From the NCBI RefSeq assembly GCF_003667705.1, contig NZ_CP033019.1:1984001-2048000 (forward strand): a stretch of 64,000 bases of DNA. Reading direction: 5' to 3'. The notes under the pieces are model-generated. The model saw nothing but the letters and a program-made list of their open reading frames with translations. It ran no database searches and had not been told where the DNA came from. The DNA is from Janthinobacterium agaricidamnosum. GTDB taxonomy: Bacteria > Pseudomonadota > Gammaproteobacteria > Burkholderiales > Burkholderiaceae_D. The translations under genes and the position numbers were made by a program. Below, piece by piece: positions 8,127 through 16,223 of the stretch. Every line of letters begins with the position of its first letter. Within the stretch, counting starts at the first letter, position 1.

Positions 8127-10133
8127 ATGACGATGGTGAAACAGGTAATGGCAGGCGCCGTGATGCTGGCGCTGGCGCTGGCGCTGGCGCAGACGGTGCA
8201 GGCGCAGCAGACAGCAGGCAAAGATGAGGCTGCGCCGTTCGTGCTGGGCACGGTGACGGTGATCGGCCCGCGCGAGCAGGCCGGCCAGGTGGAACAGCAA
8301 GTGGGCACGCAAGTGAGCCGTGCCGGGATGCGCCGCTTTAACCGCGACAACGTGGGCGACGCCCTCAATTTGCTGTCCGGCGTGTCGCTGTCGACCAATG
8401 CGCGCAACGAGAAAACCGTCGCCATCCGCGGCTTCGATGCGCGCCAGGTGCCGCTGTACATCGACGGCATTCCCGTCTACGTGCCGTATGACGGCTACGT
8501 CGATTTCAACCGCTTCACGACCAGCGACCTGGCCGCGATCCAGGTGGCCAAGGGCTTCAGTTCCGTGGCCTACGGCGCCAATACCCTGGGCGGCGCCATC
8601 AACCTGGTGTCGCGCAAACCGACGGCTTTGATGGAAGGCGATGCGTCAGTGGGATTCGGTTCGGGCAGCGAGCGCCAGGTGTCGGCCAACGTGGGCACGA
8701 ACCAGGGCCTGTGGTATCTGCAGGCGGGCGTGTCCTACATCGACAGCGACGGCTTTCCCCTGTCGTCCGATTTCCGCCCCACGGCCACGGAAGACGGCGG
8801 CATGCGCAATAACGCCTATCGCAAGGACCATAAGGTGTCGTTCAAGGTGGGTCTGACGCCCGATGGCGCGCACGCGGGCGATGAATATGCGCTCAGCTAC
8901 TACAAGCAGCATGGCGAAAAGGGCCAGCCGCCATCGACGAACCCCGTCGGCGCGCGCTACTGGCAGTGGCCGTACTGGAACAAGGAAAGCGTGTATCTCG
9001 TCTCGCAGACGCGTCTGGGCCAGCAGGAACGCCTGAAACTGCGCCTGTACCACGACAGCTACGACAATGAAATCACCTCCTATACAAACGGCAGCTACGC
9101 GACCCTGAAGACCAGCGGCCAGGGCAGTGTCAGCGGCGGGCGCAGCATCTATAACGACCGCACGAACGGCGGCGCGGTGGAACTCGAATCGTTCCGCCTG
9201 GCCGCGCACAGCCTGCGTTTTGTGGCCAGCTACAAGGCCGACGAGCACCAGGAACTGGGCGCCAGGGGCGTGCGCACCACCTGGTACAAGGATGCCCTGT
9301 GGACTCTGGGCGCGGAAGACAGCATCGCCCTCAATGCGGCGACGGAACTGTCGCTGGGCGTGTCGCGCAATGCACTGCGCCCGGACACCGTCTACAGCGC
9401 CGGCAATGCGTATACCTTGCCCGAGAATCAATCGGCCACCGACCTGCAGGCGGGCCTGTTCCACAAGACCGGTCTTGCATCGCGCGTGTACGCCACCGTG
9501 GCGCGCAAGTCGCGCCTGCCGACCCTGAAGGACCGCTACTCGCAGCGCCTGGGCACATATATTGAAAACCCGGCCTTGCGCGCGGAAGAGGCAATGAATT
9601 ATGAGCTGGGCTACCAGGCAACCGTGCGCGGGCTGGCGCTCGATGCCGCCCTGTTCTACAGCGACGTGAAGGACAAGATCCAGAGCGTGGCGAATGTGGC
9701 GGGCGTGCGTGCGCAGATGCGCAACGCGGGCAGGGAGCACATCAGCGGCGTGGAACTGGGCGTGCGCGGCCGCGCCGGCGCATGGCTCGATTTCGGCGGC
9801 AACTACACGTACACGGACATGAAGAACGTCAGCGACCGTGCCATCCGCCTGACGGACGTGCCGCGCCACAAGCTGACGGCGCACGCCGTGCTGCACGCGG
9901 CGCGCCAGGTCGACGTGGTGGCCATCGCGGAAGCGAACAGCGGCCGCTGGGTCTCGAACACTTTGGCCCTGGGCGGCTTTGCCAGCGTGAACCTGAAGGC
10001 CGTGTACCGCCCCTTGCCGGCCTTGACCCTGGATGCGGGCGTGAACAACCTGGCTGACCGCAACTATGCGCTGGCCGACGGTTTTCCCAGCGCGGGCCGC
10101 ACCTGGCTGGCCAATGCGCAATACCAGTTCTGA
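8127..10133 (+). CDS. TonB-dependent outer-membrane receptor, possibly for molybdate or another metal chelate
   Basis: 668-residue outer-membrane transporter. The start MTMVKQVMAG at 8127 has GGAAGAG six bases upstream; earlier codons in frame lie within the operator region. A signal peptide ends near QTVQAQ, a TonB-box-like LGTVTVIG follows, then the plug domain (GVSLSTNARNEKTVAIRGFDARQ, VAYGANTLGGAINLVSRKP) and a beta-barrel ending in NAQYQF with a terminal aromatic residue. Two ModE-like palindromes precede it and a SUOX-fold periplasmic protein follows after 27 bp. The family is certain; molybdenum-related cargo is inference from the operators. Confidence 0.9.
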   Translation: MTMVKQVMAGAVMLALALALAQTVQAQQTAGKDEAAPFVLGTVTVIGPREQAGQVEQQVGTQVSRAGMRRFNRDNVGDALNLLSGVSLSTNARNEKTVAIRGFDARQVPLYIDGIPVYVPYDGYVDFNRFTTSDLAAIQVAKGFSSVAYGANTLGGAINLVSRKPTALMEGDASVGFGSGSERQVSANVGTNQGLWYLQAGVSYIDSDGFPLSSDFRPTATEDGGMRNNAYRKDHKVSFKVGLTPDGAHAGDEYALSYYKQHGEKGQPPSTNPVGARYWQWPYWNKESVYLVSQTRLGQQERLKLRLYHDSYDNEITSYTNGSYATLKTSGQGSVSGGRSIYNDRTNGGAVELESFRLAAHSLRFVASYKADEHQELGARGVRTTWYKDALWTLGAEDSIALNAATELSLGVSRNALRPDTVYSAGNAYTLPENQSATDLQAGLFHKTGLASRVYATVARKSRLPTLKDRYSQRLGTYIENPALRAEEAMNYELGYQATVRGLALDAALFYSDVKDKIQSVANVAGVRAQMRNAGREHISGVELGVRGRAGAWLDFGGNYTYTDMKNVSDRAIRLTDVPRHKLTAHAVLHAARQVDVVAIAEANSGRWVSNTLALGGFASVNLKAVYRPLPALTLDAGVNNLADRNYALADGFPSAGRTWLANAQYQF

Positions 10134-10160
10134 GTTTTTACTGTCATGAAAGGACACAGC

Positions 10161-10697
10161 ATGTTGAAGAAAATATTCCTTGGTTTGGCTTCGGCCGCAC
10201 TGCTGGCGGCGGCCCCCGCATGGGCCGACCCGGCGCCGGCGCGCGAGAACATGAGCCGCGCGCTCGCCGTCACGGGCAAGGTGGCAACGCCGTTGACCCT
10301 GACGGTAGCCGACCTGCGCCGGCTGCCGCAAGCCAATGGCGGAGACATCGCCGTCACGCGCCACAACGGCGACAAGGCCGAAACCATCACCAGTTACAAG
10401 GGCGTGCGCCTGCGCGACATCCTCGACAAGGCGGCGCTCGATGCGCCCGGCCACAACGACGTCAAGAAGCTCGCGATCATCGCCACTGCCACCGATGGCT
10501 ATGCGGTGGTGTTTTCCTGGGGCGAGCTGTATAACTCGCCGGCCGGCGAGGGCGTGATCGTCTACTACGAAAAGAACGGCAAGGCGCTTGACGACAGCGA
10601 TGGCGAGATCGCCCTCATCTCGGCGAAGGATATCCGCACGGGCCCGCGCCATGTGAAGTGGCTGAACGCCATCGAGGTGCGCAAATTGGTGGAATAG
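10161..10697 (+). CDS. Small periplasmic SUOX/molybdopterin-oxidoreductase-fold protein without cysteine
   Basis: 178-residue secreted protein. The ATG at 10161 is preferred over that at 10146 because AAAGGA sits six bases upstream. The signal peptide MLKKIFLGLASAALLAAAPAWA precedes a domain resembling Oxidored_molyb (LTLTVADLRRLPQ, ITSYKGVRLRDILDKA, ATDGYAVVFSWGELYN, GPRHVKWLNAIEV). The whole protein contains no cysteine, so the molybdenum-ligating Cys of sulfite-oxidase-type enzymes is absent and a catalytic role of that kind is unlikely. Co-transcribed with the TonB receptor, it could bind the imported compound or cofactor; this is inference. Confidence 0.72.
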   Translation: MLKKIFLGLASAALLAAAPAWADPAPARENMSRALAVTGKVATPLTLTVADLRRLPQANGGDIAVTRHNGDKAETITSYKGVRLRDILDKAALDAPGHNDVKKLAIIATATDGYAVVFSWGELYNSPAGEGVIVYYEKNGKALDDSDGEIALISAKDIRTGPRHVKWLNAIEVRKLVE

Positions 10698-10702
10698 AGG
10701 CA

Positions 10703-10742
10703 TGCTGGGGTCTGACCCGCCGGGTCAGACCCCAGCATTTTT
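10703..10742. terminator. Strong hairpin terminator containing a GGGGTCTGACCC repeat
   Basis: A perfect 16-bp inverted repeat (10703-10718 with 10722-10737) around a 3-nt loop is followed by five T. It closes the receptor unit and also faces the end of the minus-strand esterase gene. The core GGGGTCTGACCC recurs at 17741-17781, so it is also a repeated element. Confidence 0.85.
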
Positions 10743-10754
10743 CTAGTGGACTAT

Positions 10755-11684
10755 TTACGCAAACATGGCACTTTTCATTGCTTGGCCCGCCACGTCGAAC
10801 AATCCCCGCGCCTTTGGTGCCAAGCCCGGCATGTGTATCGATGCATGGATCATGCCGTCGAGCTGCACGCATTGCGCCGCCACGCCGTCGTCGCGCAAAT
10901 ACCGCGCATAGGCTTCGCCCTCGTCATGCAGCGGGTCGTACTCGCATACCAGCACCGTCGCCGGCGGCAAGTCCTTGAGCGACGTTGCCCGCAGGGGCGC
11001 CGCGTAGGCGTTTGCGCCGTCGGCCGGCTCGTTCAGGTAGGCGGACCAGCAAAAGCGCATCGCTTCCTGCGTCAGCGAGTGGCCCTCCGCATAGCGCTGG
11101 TAGGACGGCGTGTCGAAGGCAAAATCGAGCGCCGGGTACAGCAGCAGCTGATGCGCCAGCGCGGGACCGGCCTGGTCGCGCGCCATCAGGGCGGCGGCCG
11201 CCGCCAGGTTGCCGCCCGCGCTGTCGCCGCCCACGGCCAGCCGTTTCGCATCGATGCCCAGCATCTCCGCCTGGTCGGCGACCCAGCACAGGGCCCGGTA
11301 AAAATCGTTCAGCGGCACGGGAAACTTGTGCTCGGGCGCCAGCCGGTAGTCGACGGAAACGATCACGCAGCCGGTGGCGTTGGCCAGCGCGCGGCAGGGA
11401 TTGTCGTACAGGTCCAGCGAGCACAGACACCATCCTCCGCCATGCGCAAAGACGATGGCCGGCAGGGGCTTGCTTGTGTCCGCGCCGGCGGGCACGTAGG
11501 CGCGCACGGTCAGCGCATGCTCGCCCGGCAGCACGTAATCGGTGATGGATGCGACGTCTTCCAGGGGGCCATGCAGCTGGCGCAACCCCGTTTCCGTGGC
11601 CGCGCGCAGGTCCGCCAGCGAGGCGGGCGGCGGCGCATCTTTTATCTCTTCCAGCCAGGCGGCAATCAGCGGATCGAGGCTCAT
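10755..11684 (-). CDS. Alpha/beta hydrolase, HSL-type esterase (Aes-like)
   Basis: 309-residue cytoplasmic esterase. The hormone-sensitive-lipase oxyanion motif HGGGW and the nucleophile motif GDSAGG are both present; the acid and base are likely in CEYDPLHDEG and the C-terminal MIHASI. The start at 11684 overlaps the upstream hydrolase stop in ATGA, indicating coupling. It belongs to a three-gene minus-strand unit with another hydrolase and a sugar isomerase-like gene. Substrate not determinable. Confidence 0.88.
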   Translation of the reverse strand: MSLDPLIAAWLEEIKDAPPPASLADLRAATETGLRQLHGPLEDVASITDYVLPGEHALTVRAYVPAGADTSKPLPAIVFAHGGGWCLCSLDLYDNPCRALANATGCVIVSVDYRLAPEHKFPVPLNDFYRALCWVADQAEMLGIDAKRLAVGGDSAGGNLAAAAALMARDQAGPALAHQLLLYPALDFAFDTPSYQRYAEGHSLTQEAMRFCWSAYLNEPADGANAYAAPLRATSLKDLPPATVLVCEYDPLHDEGEAYARYLRDDGVAAQCVQLDGMIHASIHMPGLAPKARGLFDVAGQAMKSAMFA

Positions 11685-12544
11685 GCTGATTTTTCTCCGG
11701 CCAGGAAGGGCAGCAGGTGGGCGATGAACGCTTCCGGCTGTTCTTCCATGATGAAGTGGCCGCATTCGGCAACGATGGCGCCTTTCAAATTGTCCGCCTT
11801 GCCCTGCATGGTCAGCAGCGGCGCGTCGTTGGTCGCATGGTCGGCGCCGATGGCCAGCACCGGCATGGTCAGGCTGCGTTTTGCCCGTTCCAGATTTTGA
11901 CGGATGGTTTCGGGTATGGCGCGGTAGTAGGCAAAACCGGCGCGCAGGGCGCCCGGCGTGGCATAGGCATCCGCATACACGTCGACGGCGACCTTGTCGC
12001 GGCGGTAGGACCAGCGGTCCAGGATGAAGCGGATGTATTCGCGTTCCTTGCCCGCCGTGAGCATCTCCGGCAAATCGAGCACCTGGTTGAACATGAAGTG
12101 CCACAGGAAGATGTTGTCGGACGGGGCGACGAAAATCGGCGGCGCGGGCGCCAGACCGGGAATCACGGCTTCCGTCAGCGCCAGTTTCGTCACGGCCTGC
12201 GGGAAATCGCTGGCCAGCGCATAGCCGACCCACATGCCGATGTCGTGACCGACCACGTCGTATTGCGCGTGGCCCAGGGCCAGCATGGCGCGGTGCAGGG
12301 TGGCGGCAACGGCGCCCGTGTCATAGCCGCCGGCCGGACGTTCCGAATGGCCGCTGCCCGGTGGATCGATGGCGATGGCCTGGTAGCCGCTGGCGGCCAG
12401 CGCCGCCATCACGTGGCGCCAGGCATACCAGGTTTGCGGCCAGCCGGGGATCAGCAGCACGGGTTTGCCGGTGCCGGGACCGGCGATGACGCAATGCAGG
12501 CGCTGGCCGTCGATGCGGACGTAGTCGTGAATGTAGTCGTTCAT
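11681..12544 (-). CDS. Alpha/beta hydrolase, epoxide hydrolase/haloacetate dehalogenase-like
   Basis: 287 residues. The oxyanion segment PGWPQTWYAWR and the nucleophile elbow VVGHDIGMWVGY, with aspartate as nucleophile, place it with epoxide hydrolases and haloalkane or haloacetate dehalogenases rather than serine esterases. The catalytic histidine is probably in CGHFIMEEQPE near the C-terminus. AAGGAAAC precedes the start. It lies 12 bp downstream of the isomerase-like gene and overlaps the esterase by 4 bases, so the three are one operon. Confidence 0.86.
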   Translation of the reverse strand: MNDYIHDYVRIDGQRLHCVIAGPGTGKPVLLIPGWPQTWYAWRHVMAALAASGYQAIAIDPPGSGHSERPAGGYDTGAVAATLHRAMLALGHAQYDVVGHDIGMWVGYALASDFPQAVTKLALTEAVIPGLAPAPPIFVAPSDNIFLWHFMFNQVLDLPEMLTAGKEREYIRFILDRWSYRRDKVAVDVYADAYATPGALRAGFAYYRAIPETIRQNLERAKRSLTMPVLAIGADHATNDAPLLTMQGKADNLKGAIVAECGHFIMEEQPEAFIAHLLPFLAGEKSA

Positions 12545-12556
12545 ATGTTTCCTTGA

Positions 12557-13618
12557 TTAGTGATGCTCGATGCCGAGCAGGGTATTGATCTGTTGTGCGC
12601 TGACGGGTGCGCCGGCGAAGTCGTCGAAGATCTTGTCTGTGACGGGAATGATGTGGGCATTGATGAAGGCCACGCCTTCGCGCGCGCCCACTTCCTGGTC
12701 CTTCAGACAGCATTCCCATTCCAGCGTCGCCCAGCCCGCGTAATCGTTCTGCGCCATCTTCGAGAAGATCGCCTTGAAGTCGACCTGGCCGTCGCCCAGC
12801 GAGCGGAAGCGCCCGGCGCGGTTTTCCCACGACTGGTAGCCGCCGTAAATGCCTTGCCGCCCCGTCGGATTGAATTCCGCATCCTTCACATGGAACATGC
12901 GGATATGGTCCTTGTAGATATCGATGAATTCCAGGTAGTTCAGCTGCTGCAGCACGAAGTGACTGGGGTCGAACAGCATCTTGCAGCGCGGGTGGCGGCC
13001 TACGCGCTCGTAAAACATCTCGAAGCTGATGCCGTCATGCAGGTCTTCGCTCGGGTGGATTTCGTAGCACAGGTTGACGCCCTGTTCCTCGCACACGTCG
13101 AGGATGGGCAGCCAGCGGCGTGCCAGTTCGTCGAAGGCCGCCTCGATCAGGCCGGGCGGGCGCTGCGGGAAAGGGAACAGGTAGGGCCAGGCGAACGAGC
13201 CGGAAAACGTGCCCATGTCGGTCAGGCCCAGGCGTTTCGACGCCATGGCCGCCAGTTTCACTTGCTCGATGGCCCACTCGGTGCGCGCCGCCGGCTGGCC
13301 GTGCAGGTGTGCCGGGGCGAAGCTGTCGCACAGCGCGTCATAGGCCGGGTGCACGGCCACCAGCTGGCCGAGGATGTGCGTCGTCAGTTCGCTGATGACG
13401 AGGCCATGGCTGGCCAGCATGGCAACGAGGTCGTCGCAGTATTGCTGGCTGTGCGCTGCTTGCGCCACGTCGAACAGGCGCGCATCCCAGGCGGGAATCT
13501 GCAGGGCCTTGAAGCCCATGCCGGCCGCCCACTCGGCGATGGCAGGCAGGGTGTTGAAGGGCGCCGTGTCGGCGGCGAATTGTGCCAGGTGCAGGCTTGG
13601 TCCTTGGATGGTTTTCAT
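12557..13618 (-). CDS. Sugar phosphate isomerase/epimerase (xylose isomerase-like TIM barrel)
   Basis: 353 residues of the AP_endonuc_2/xylose-isomerase-like family. Metal-binding positions are suggested by CYEIHPSED, MLFDPSHFVLQQ, MFHVKDAEF and the late ATLEWEC. GGAG sits five bases before the ATG. Members interconvert sugars or inositols, and the substrate is not clear. It heads the operon and is divergent from a TetR regulator with a 16-bp palindrome between them, so substrate-responsive repression is likely. Confidence 0.85.
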   Translation of the reverse strand: MKTIQGPSLHLAQFAADTAPFNTLPAIAEWAAGMGFKALQIPAWDARLFDVAQAAHSQQYCDDLVAMLASHGLVISELTTHILGQLVAVHPAYDALCDSFAPAHLHGQPAARTEWAIEQVKLAAMASKRLGLTDMGTFSGSFAWPYLFPFPQRPPGLIEAAFDELARRWLPILDVCEEQGVNLCYEIHPSEDLHDGISFEMFYERVGRHPRCKMLFDPSHFVLQQLNYLEFIDIYKDHIRMFHVKDAEFNPTGRQGIYGGYQSWENRAGRFRSLGDGQVDFKAIFSKMAQNDYAGWATLEWECCLKDQEVGAREGVAFINAHIIPVTDKIFDDFAGAPVSAQQINTLLGIEHH

Positions 13619-13632
13619 ATCGGCTCCTATTG

Positions 13633-13648
13633 TTTGTCGATCGACAAA
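13633..13648. promoter_or_regulatory. Perfect 16-bp palindrome, probable operator
   Basis: TTTGTCGATCGACAAA is fully self-complementary and lies 15 bp upstream of the isomerase-like gene in the intergenic region shared with the divergent TetR gene. A TATACT box at 13724-13729 could be the -10 of the tetR promoter. TetR dimers bind palindromes of this size, so it is a likely site for the adjacent regulator. Confidence 0.5.
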
Positions 13649-13758
13649 GAATAGGCGAAATTGTTGGCGCGGTCAAGCCCGTGATGCAAAATAAATGGCG
13701 AACGCGGCGCGGGCGCCAGGCGTTATACTGGCCGCCACTTCGCAAGCAGAGGATCAAG

Positions 13759-14367
13759 ATGGCAGGAAGACCGAGGGAATTCGACCGCGCGCTGGCGCTG
13801 GCAAAAGCGCGCGACGCGTTCTGGACGCGCGGCTACGAGGGGGTGTCGATGGCCGACCTGGTGGCGGCGCTGGGCATCGCTTCGGCGCGCATCTATGCGG
13901 CGTTCGGCTCGAAGGAGCAGCTGTTCCGCGAAGCCGTGGAGCTGTATGAAACGGGAGAGGGCGCGTTTGCCGTGCACGCGCTGGCGGCCAGCCTGAACGT
14001 GCGCGATGCGGTGGCGCGCATGCTGGAAGAAGCCGTGCTGCTGTATACGCGCAGCGGCCAGCCGCAAGGCTGCATGGTGGTCACGGCCGCCACCAACACG
14101 AGCGCGGAAAACGCGGGCATCGCCGACTGGCTGGCGCAGCACCGCCGCGCGCGCACGCAAGCCGTCATCGAGCGCCTGCGCGCGGCGCAGCTGGCGGGGG
14201 AATTAAAGGCGGAGGCGGACGTGCAGGCGCTGGGCGACTACTATGCGGCCTTGCTGCATGGCTTGTCGGTGCAGGCGCGCGACGGCATTCCGGCCGAACG
14301 GCTGCTGGCGCTGATTGCGCCGGCGATGGCGCCATTGGCGCTGGAAATGCAAAAGCAAGCTTTCTAA
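13759..14367 (+). CDS. TetR/AcrR-family transcriptional regulator
   Basis: 202-residue regulator. The N-terminal helix-turn-helix reads ALAKARDAFWTRGYEGVSMADLVAALGIASARIYAAFGSKEQLFREAV (about residues 10-57); the rest is a helical ligand-binding domain. It is divergent from the isomerase-hydrolase-esterase operon and is its likely repressor. The C-terminal domain, including GCMVVTAATNTSAEN, resembles the TetR_C group found with many AcrR-like regulators. Confidence 0.9.
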   Translation: MAGRPREFDRALALAKARDAFWTRGYEGVSMADLVAALGIASARIYAAFGSKEQLFREAVELYETGEGAFAVHALAASLNVRDAVARMLEEAVLLYTRSGQPQGCMVVTAATNTSAENAGIADWLAQHRRARTQAVIERLRAAQLAGELKAEADVQALGDYYAALLHGLSVQARDGIPAERLLALIAPAMAPLALEMQKQAF

Positions 14368-14383
14368 GCGCTAGTGACTGTGC

Positions 14384-14755
14384 TTAAGTCTTGACGTCGA
14401 TCAGGCTGCCCAGGGCCTGGTCGGCCGCCTTGACGACGTTCGCCGACAGGTTGAAACCGGCCTTGTAGACGAGGTTATCGGTCAGTTCGGAAGCGAGGCC
14501 CACGCCGTTCGGCCGGCTTTCGGACGCCTTGGCCGCATTGGCATTGGCGCCGCTGACGCTTTCGCTGGCGGCCAGCTTGCGCCCCTCGACGGAGAGGGTG
14601 ACGCCCGTGCCGGCCGGGCTGGCTTCCTGGAATTCGGCTTGCTGCGGCTGGAAGCCCGGCGTATTCGCATTGGCGATATTGTTGGCGGCCACATCCAGCG
14701 CGCGCTGGTTGGCGGTCAGCCCCGAGGTACCGGTGGTGAGGGCGGATATGGACAT
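14384..14755 (-). CDS. Flagellar basal-body rod-like protein (FlgC/FlgG family), stand-alone
   Basis: 123 residues. The N-terminus LTTGTSGLTANQRALDVAANNIANANTPGFQ is the flagellar basal-body rod signature; the C-terminus VYKAGFNLSANVVKAADQALGSLIDVK matches the helical tail of FlgC-type rod proteins. A GGAG site sits before the ATG. No other flagellar gene is nearby, so it is either a relic or a specialised extra rod-like subunit. It is convergent with the TetR gene, whose stop is 16 bp away. Confidence 0.8.
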   Translation of the reverse strand: MSISALTTGTSGLTANQRALDVAANNIANANTPGFQPQQAEFQEASPAGTGVTLSVEGRKLAASESVSGANANAAKASESRPNGVGLASELTDNLVYKAGFNLSANVVKAADQALGSLIDVKT

Positions 14756-14936
14756 GGCGACTCCTTCAGAATACGCCCAGTTTACTCCCGTCAGCGGAAA
14801 AAGTGTGGTGGCGCAAGGCAACAATTTTTCCCGCAGTTGCTTGCCGCAAAAAATATGTGCGTCACGTAATTTTTTTATATTGTTCTGTGGCATTTCACTG
14901 CCTAGACTGGCAGGGAAGTCATCCACGGAGTCCGTC

Positions 14937-16112
14937 ATTTTCCATCTGTTACGCCCCATTTTTCTGGGTTTGCTGCTCAGCCTGCCTTGCCTGCCCCTGA
15001 AAGCCCAGCTTGTTCCCTCCCAGCTACCGCTCGATGCGCGCCTGAACGAGCAAGTCATCATGGTGCCGGCCGGCGACGGCTTGCGCGAGACGCTGGAGAC
15101 GACGGTGTTCCGTCCCCCCGGCTCCGGCCCGTTTCCCTTGCTGCTGATGAACCACGGCAAGCAGGCCGGCCCGGCCCGGCTGCAGCAGCGCGAGCGCTTC
15201 ATCTATATGGCGACCGAGTTCGTGCGCCGCGGCTATGCCGTGATGCTGCCGATGCGCGCCGGCTTTGCGCGCTCCACGGGCGCCTACCGCGATTTCGGCT
15301 GCGACATGCTGGGCAACGCCCAGGGCCAGGCGCGCGACATGCTCGCCGCACTCGCGTATGCGCGCCGCCAGAGCTGGGTCGACCCGCAGCGCATCGTCGT
15401 CGCGGGGCAGTCGTACGGCGGCATGGCGGCGCTGGCGCTGGCCACACGGATGGTGCCCGGCGTGCGCGGCGTGCTCAATTTTGCGGGCGGCTTGCGCGTC
15501 GACATGCCCGGCTGCGACTGGCAAGGGGCGCTGACCAAGACCTTCGCCACCCTGGGCGCCTACAACCACATTCCCAGCCTGTGGCTGTATGGCGCGAATG
15601 ACGCGTACTTTTCGCCGGCGCTGGCGCAGCGGCTGTTCAATTCCTTTACCGGTTCAGGCGGCCGGGCGCAGCTGCTGGCCTATGGCCCGTTCAAGCGCGA
15701 CGCCCACCTGACCCTGGGCAGCCGCGACGGGGTGGCCGTGTGGCTGCCCGCCACCGAGCGCTTCTTGCAGAAAATCGGCATGCCGGTGCGCCAGGTCTAC
15801 CGCGTGGCCGATGCGCCGTCGCCGCCCGCCACGCATTTCGCGCCGCAGGACGATATCGCCGCCGTGCCCTACCTGGAAGAGCAGGGCCGCGCCGCCTACC
15901 GCGTCTTCCTGGAAAAAACCGCGCCACGCGCCTTTGCCTTGTCGGCCAGCGGCGCCTGGGGCTGGGCCGAGGAGGGCGAAAGCCCCGATGTGCGCGCGCT
16001 CGCTTCGTGCCAGCGCCGCAGCAGCCTGCCATGCCAGCTGTATTCGGTCGATGAAAGCGTTGTTTGGCCCGTCGCTGGCGCCAGCGCGAGCGCCGCCGGC
16101 GGCGCGCAATAG
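14937..16112 (+). CDS. Secreted alpha/beta hydrolase (dienelactone hydrolase-like), start uncertain
   Basis: About 391 residues. After a hydrophobic leader (LLRPIFLGLLLSLPCLPLKA) comes an alpha/beta hydrolase core with MNHGKQAG and the nucleophile motif VAGQSYGGMAA. A histidine probably serves in the KRDAHLTL segment. There is no ATG or GTG between an unlikely upstream ATG, which overlaps the divergent rod-like gene, and the core. GGAG at 14927-14930 points to the rare start ATT at 14937; TTG 14880 and CTG 14946 are alternatives. The C-terminal 120 residues show no recognised domain. Confidence 0.72.
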   Translation: MFHLLRPIFLGLLLSLPCLPLKAQLVPSQLPLDARLNEQVIMVPAGDGLRETLETTVFRPPGSGPFPLLLMNHGKQAGPARLQQRERFIYMATEFVRRGYAVMLPMRAGFARSTGAYRDFGCDMLGNAQGQARDMLAALAYARRQSWVDPQRIVVAGQSYGGMAALALATRMVPGVRGVLNFAGGLRVDMPGCDWQGALTKTFATLGAYNHIPSLWLYGANDAYFSPALAQRLFNSFTGSGGRAQLLAYGPFKRDAHLTLGSRDGVAVWLPATERFLQKIGMPVRQVYRVADAPSPPATHFAPQDDIAAVPYLEEQGRAAYRVFLEKTAPRAFALSASGAWGWAEEGESPDVRALASCQRRSSLPCQLYSVDESVVWPVAGASASAAGGAQ

Positions 16113-16223
16113 GCCGCCGCGCACGATAGTTGTCGCCGAAACGGGGGATGGGCGAATATACTAGTCGAAAAGGGAGGCGTTGCGCTTCCCGTCCGCCCTT
16201 ATCATCAGCGAGAATTCACCCTT

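Noticed and set aside
8646..10703. 685-residue open frame antisense to the TonB receptor
   Set aside because: Low-complexity composition, no family resemblance, and it runs through the operator side of two clear plus-strand genes.
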